DNA from: an uncultured Acinetobacter sp.
GTDB lineage: Bacteria > Pseudomonadota > Gammaproteobacteria > Pseudomonadales > Moraxellaceae
Direction: 5' to 3'
Assembly (NCBI RefSeq): GCF_943914805.1
Contig: NZ_CALUDM010000130.1
Coordinates: 1-9,493 of the forward strand
Length of the DNA stretch: 9,493 bases
The position numbers and the translations under genes are program-made. The first letter of the stretch is position 1. Every line of letters begins with the position of its first letter. Of this stretch, positions 6,696 through 9,493 are shown piece after piece. The notes below the pieces were generated by a model, which ran no database searches, was not told where the DNA came from, and saw nothing but the letters and a program-made list of their open reading frames with translations.

Positions 6696-7806
6696 ATTTT
6701 TTCAAAATCTGGGCAAATACTATATTGAAACGTTTAAGAATATTGCCAAAAACTCATCCATTTTAACCACGATGGTACTTTCTGTATTTTTCTATAGTTT
6801 TTTCTACCCTACTGCATATCAAGCGCAAACTGCTGAAAACTTGCCTGTTATTATTGTAGATGAAGAACAAAGTCATCTAAGCAATGCGATCATTACCCAA
6901 ATTTCCAAAAGCCCAAATATCAAAATTGCAGAAATAACCTCAAATTTTGAAGAAGCGAAACAGATGGTTCAACAGCAGAAAGCTGATGGTATTTTGTTAT
7001 TGCCAGAAAACCTATCCAATAGTCTTGCTCGAGGTGAAGCTGGCGGTATTGGTTTGTATTTGAGTGCTGCATATTTTCTAAAAACCAAACAGATTGGTTT
7101 AGGAATTGCCACAGCAATTGAACATGCAATTGCTGATCAAGCAGAAAAGTTTGGCAAAATTTCACATTTCGAGCTATCTCTACCCATTCACCAAATTGCG
7201 CTTTTTAATCCACTTTCAGGTTATGGCAGTTATATTTTCCCTGCAGTTGCACCGTTAATCATCCACCAAACTATTGTCTTAGGTCTATGTATGTTGATTG
7301 CGGGCTATCGTGAACGTGCGTGGCGAGCAACCACTGCTGAATTTTTTGGAATTTACTTTGCGACATTAACGATTGGTTGTTTGGGCTGTTTTTATCTTTT
7401 TGGGTTCACATTTTGGTTGAATGATTATCCACGAGGCGGAAACTTTTGGGGAATGTTGATCGCTGTGCCTATTTTTATCAGTAGTGCAATTGCTTTGGCA
7501 TTGGTATTGGCAAGTTATTTAGACATTTCCGAACGTGCTGGGCATTTGATTGTTTTTACCTCAATTCCATTATTTCTCCTTTCAGGCGTTGCTTGGCCAC
7601 TCCAAGCCATGCCGATATGGATGCAATATTTTTCTGAATTACTTCCTTCCACACAAGCAATCAACTTATTTATACAACTGAATCAAATGGGTACGCCTAT
7701 TGAACTCGTCATTCCTAAATTGATTTATTTAATCTGTTTTGCTGCAATATTCTTCATTTGGGCATTTTTCCGTTTAACCAATTTGAACAAAATAGATAAA
7801 AAATAA
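6688..7806 (+). CDS. ABC-2 type permease, second of a pair (YhhJ/YbhS-like)
   Basis: The 372-residue protein is a paralogue of the preceding permease. Both have a first span, then AE(H/N)LP..I(I/V)D....S.LS..I, a periplasmic domain, an LFNP turn and five more spans. Here the spans are at about 25-42, 182-206, 218-242, 254-277, 285-304 and 343-362. LSGVAWPLQAMPIWMQYFSELLPSTQAI (298-325) is typical of the region before the last span in ABC-2 permeases. The cytoplasmic loop YRERAWRATTAEF (207-219) keeps the charged start but lacks the Gly-Thr of the 'ERGT' motif present in its partner. It overlaps the upstream gene by 8 nt and has a strong SD, so the two are likely made in equal amounts as a heterodimer. 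It is the last gene of the operon. Confidence 0.9.
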   Translation: MAKFFQNLGKYYIETFKNIAKNSSILTTMVLSVFFYSFFYPTAYQAQTAENLPVIIVDEEQSHLSNAIITQISKSPNIKIAEITSNFEEAKQMVQQQKADGILLLPENLSNSLARGEAGGIGLYLSAAYFLKTKQIGLGIATAIEHAIADQAEKFGKISHFELSLPIHQIALFNPLSGYGSYIFPAVAPLIIHQTIVLGLCMLIAGYRERAWRATTAEFFGIYFATLTIGCLGCFYLFGFTFWLNDYPRGGNFWGMLIAVPIFISSAIALALVLASYLDISERAGHLIVFTSIPLFLLSGVAWPLQAMPIWMQYFSELLPSTQAINLFIQLNQMGTPIELVIPKLIYLICFAAIFFIWAFFRLTNLNKIDKK

Positions 7807-7967
7807 GAATAAGACATTAAAATATTATTTATAAAATTAATTAATCTTAACACTAGGATCGAATATTTAAATTAAACTGAATCAATTTCAAACGATCGAA
7901 CTGAGTTTGTGCAAAAAAAATAGTACAGTTGTGTAAATAAGCGCAAAATAGACCATTTTCGAAATAC

Positions 7968-7981
7968 TCTGAACGTTCAGA
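7968..7981. promoter_or_regulatory. 14-bp perfect palindrome, possible operator
   Basis: TCTGAACGTTCAGA is perfectly self-complementary and centred on CG. This form is common for dimeric repressors such as LacI- or TetR-family proteins. In RNA it would give a 5-bp hairpin with an ACGU loop just ahead of the terminator. It lies about 104 nt upstream of the gltP start. Which role applies cannot be told from sequence alone. Confidence 0.4.
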
Positions 7982-7985
7982 ATCT

Positions 7986-8026
7986 CCCACCCTAAAGTAT
8001 CCACATGCTTTAGTGGGCGTTTTTTT
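7986..8026 (+). terminator. Rho-independent terminator upstream of gltP
   Basis: CCCA (7986-7989) pairs with TGGG (8014-8017), and CTAAAG (7992-7997) pairs with CTTTAG (8008-8013). Two unpaired Cs lie between them on the left side, and the stem may extend by a G-U and two A-U pairs to a CCAC loop. CG and a run of seven T follow, then GCG and another seven T (8030-8036). It lies 180 nt after the second permease stop and ends about 59 nt before gltP, so it may end the export operon transcript, an RNA from the spacer, or a gltP leader. Confidence 0.8.
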
Positions 8027-8084
8027 GCGTTTTTTTCATTAGAGTGTTCCCTTTTCGCCAAAATCTGAATTTTAAGGGCTCAGT

Positions 8085-9374
8085 ATGAAGAAAATGAAAA
8101 TTAGCCTAGCTTGGCAAATTGTTATTGCGCTCTTTCTAGGTATTCTTGTTGGTACTTTCCTGCACAATTCTCCTGAAATACGTGACGATATTGTTGCCAA
8201 CTTCTTACAACCATTGGGTAAGATTTTTATCAATCTTATTAAAATGATTGTGGTCCCTCTTGTGCTTTCCATGCTGATTTTAGGAATTGCCAATGCTGGG
8301 GATAGCAAAAGTGTTGGTAAGTTAGGTTTTAAAACCATTGTTTATTTTGAAGTCATTACGACTGTTGCAATTATTGTTGGTTTAGTTGCAGCGAATGTTT
8401 TCCAGCCAGGTGCTGGTATCGATATGTCGAAATTAACGACATCGGACATTTCTCAATATCAACAGACCACTCAAGAGGTCAGTCATCAAGCACATGGATT
8501 AGTGAATACTGTTCTCTCACTTATTCCATCTAATATTTTCGCTGCAATGAATGATGGGCATATGCTTCCAATCATTTTCTTTGCTGTGATATTTGGTATT
8601 GGCTTGGGGTCTTTAGCCAATGAAACCAAGAAGCCATTGATTGATGTACTCAGAGCTGTTTCTGAAACCATGTTTAAAGTAACGCATATGATTATGATGT
8701 TTGCGCCTTTTGGTGTATTCGGCTTAATCGCTGCGACTGTTGCAAACTTTGGTTTTAGCTCGCTTTTACCTTTGGTGAAACTCGCTGTCTTGGTTTATGC
8801 AACTATTCTGTTCTTTATCTTTATTGTGCTTGGTTTTGTGGCTAAATTCTGTGGTTTCAGTATTTGGACCATTATCAAAATCTTAAAGGATGAATTGATT
8901 CTTGCATATTCTACCGCAAGCTCTGAAACCGTTTTACCTCGTATGATGGAAAAAATGGAAGCTTATGGTGCGCCAAAATCAATTACGAGTTTCGTTGTTC
9001 CTATTGGTTATTCTTTTAACTTAGATGGTTCTACCTTGTACCAAAGTATTGCAGCAATCTTTATTGCTCAACTTTATGGTATTGATTTAACGATCACTCA
9101 ACAAATTGTTTTAGTGCTGACTTTGATGATTACCTCTAAGGGCATCGCAGGTGTTCCTGGTGTATCTTTTGTTGTATTGCTGGCAACATTAGGTAGCGTC
9201 GGTATTCCGCTTGAAGGTCTTGCATTTATCGCTGGTATTGACCGTATCTTAGATATGGCTCGTACTGTGTTGAATGTGATTGGTAATGCGCTTGCTGTTC
9301 TTGTGATTAGTAAATGGGAAGGCAAATTCGATACTGAGAAGCAAAAATCTTATAATTTTGATGCCACACATTAA
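8085..9374 (+). CDS. gltP: Glutamate/aspartate:proton symporter, DAACS family
   Basis: GltP imports L-glutamate and L-aspartate across the inner membrane. The 429 residues have the full eight-span, two-hairpin fold. The HP1 tip is STASSETVLP (276-285), span 7 has FNLDGSTLYQ (311-320, the NMDGT-type motif), the HP2 tip is SKGIAGVPGVSF (351-362), and span 8 has IDRILDMARTVLNVIGN with substrate-binding D390, R393, T394 and N397. N401 replaces the Asp that helps bind sodium in archaeal GltPh, as I recall is also the case in proton-coupled E. coli GltP. Proton coupling is therefore inferred. TAAGGG (8073-8078) sits 6 nt before the ATG. The gene is monocistronic by its flanking terminators. Promoter room is limited, because a terminator ends close upstream. 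Confidence 0.93.
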   Translation: MKKMKISLAWQIVIALFLGILVGTFLHNSPEIRDDIVANFLQPLGKIFINLIKMIVVPLVLSMLILGIANAGDSKSVGKLGFKTIVYFEVITTVAIIVGLVAANVFQPGAGIDMSKLTTSDISQYQQTTQEVSHQAHGLVNTVLSLIPSNIFAAMNDGHMLPIIFFAVIFGIGLGSLANETKKPLIDVLRAVSETMFKVTHMIMMFAPFGVFGLIAATVANFGFSSLLPLVKLAVLVYATILFFIFIVLGFVAKFCGFSIWTIIKILKDELILAYSTASSETVLPRMMEKMEAYGAPKSITSFVVPIGYSFNLDGSTLYQSIAAIFIAQLYGIDLTITQQIVLVLTLMITSKGIAGVPGVSFVVLLATLGSVGIPLEGLAFIAGIDRILDMARTVLNVIGNALAVLVISKWEGKFDTEKQKSYNFDATH

Positions 9375-9395
9375 AAATTTTTTAAGATAGATAAG

Positions 9396-9416
9396 AACCA
9401 CCTTCGGGTGGTTTTT
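9396..9416 (+). terminator. Rho-independent terminator of gltP
   Basis: AACCACC (9396-9402) pairs with GGTGGTT (9407-9413) around TTCG, giving the very stable cUUCGg tetraloop, with a T run at 9412-9416. It begins 22 nt after the gltP stop. Confidence 0.92.
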
Positions 9417-9443
9417 GTTTGGCGGTTTCAAAAACATAATTGT

Positions 9444-9465
9444 AAAAATACTTCACTTATGAAGT
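9444..9465 (-). terminator. Candidate terminator for a convergent gene off the right edge
   Basis: ACTTCA (9450-9455) and TGAAGT (9460-9465) form a 6-bp stem with a CTTA loop. Read on the - strand it is followed by A and T5 (9444-9448). It would suit a - strand gene lying beyond the window. The rest of 9417-9493 shows no gene. Confidence 0.4.
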
Positions 9466-9493
9466 TTCAAATTTATTGCCTTTTATATTTCTC

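Noticed and set aside
7807..7985. Riboswitch or amino-acid-sensing leader
   Set aside because: No known riboswitch core and no short leader peptide rich in Glu or Asp codons could be recognised. Only the hairpin and terminator are supported.
8072..8338. A - strand open frame of 88 codons inside the 5' end of gltP
   Set aside because: It is antisense to the clear gltP coding sequence and is explained by the codon pattern of the opposite strand.
1..9493. Mobile elements, CRISPR, tRNA or rRNA
   Set aside because: No transposase-like frame, no terminal repeats, no regularly spaced repeats and no cloverleaf-like sequence were seen. Gene content is ordinary chromosomal.

Overview
The window looks like chromosome of a low-GC gammaproteobacterium, most likely Acinetobacter (Moraxellaceae). 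This is inferred from AT-rich coding DNA, the style of the SerC and GltP proteins, and short AT-rich spacers with simple hairpin terminators. I could not run a database search, so the genus is a judgement.

Left part (1-2635). A 50-residue single-pass membrane protein on the + strand (137-289) faces serC (phosphoserine aminotransferase, - strand). The two share a bidirectional terminator at 314-342. Upstream of serC, also on the - strand, lie a RimJ/RimL-type GNAT acetyltransferase and an AHSA1/SRPBCC-fold protein.

Centre (2636-7806). A 190-base divergent promoter region carries repeated TTTAGAA-type half-sites, including a 7-2-7 inverted repeat. It is followed by a tight four-gene + strand operon: TolC-type outer membrane factor, HlyD-type membrane fusion protein, and two paralogous ABC-2 permeases of the YhhJ/YbhR/YbhS type. 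Junctions are +1 nt, +2 nt and -8 nt. This forms a complete inner-to-outer membrane conduit, but no ATP-binding subunit is encoded here, and the first large gene after the permeases is an unrelated transporter. That missing ATPase is the main oddity of the window. Secondary oddities are a long hydrophilic cytoplasmic tail on the fusion protein and a large insertion in the first outer-membrane loop of the TolC homologue.

Right part (7807-9493). A 278-base spacer holds a 14-bp perfect palindrome and a strong terminator with a duplicated T-tract. The terminator ends only about 50-60 bases before gltP, a glutamate/aspartate:proton symporter of the DAACS family. gltP ends in a classic UUCG-loop terminator. 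A further hairpin near the right edge may terminate a convergent gene lying outside the window.

Functionally the window combines serine/PLP-linked biosynthesis (serC), acidic amino-acid uptake (gltP) and a tripartite export system of unknown substrate. Nothing indicates phage, insertion sequences, tRNA, rRNA or CRISPR.
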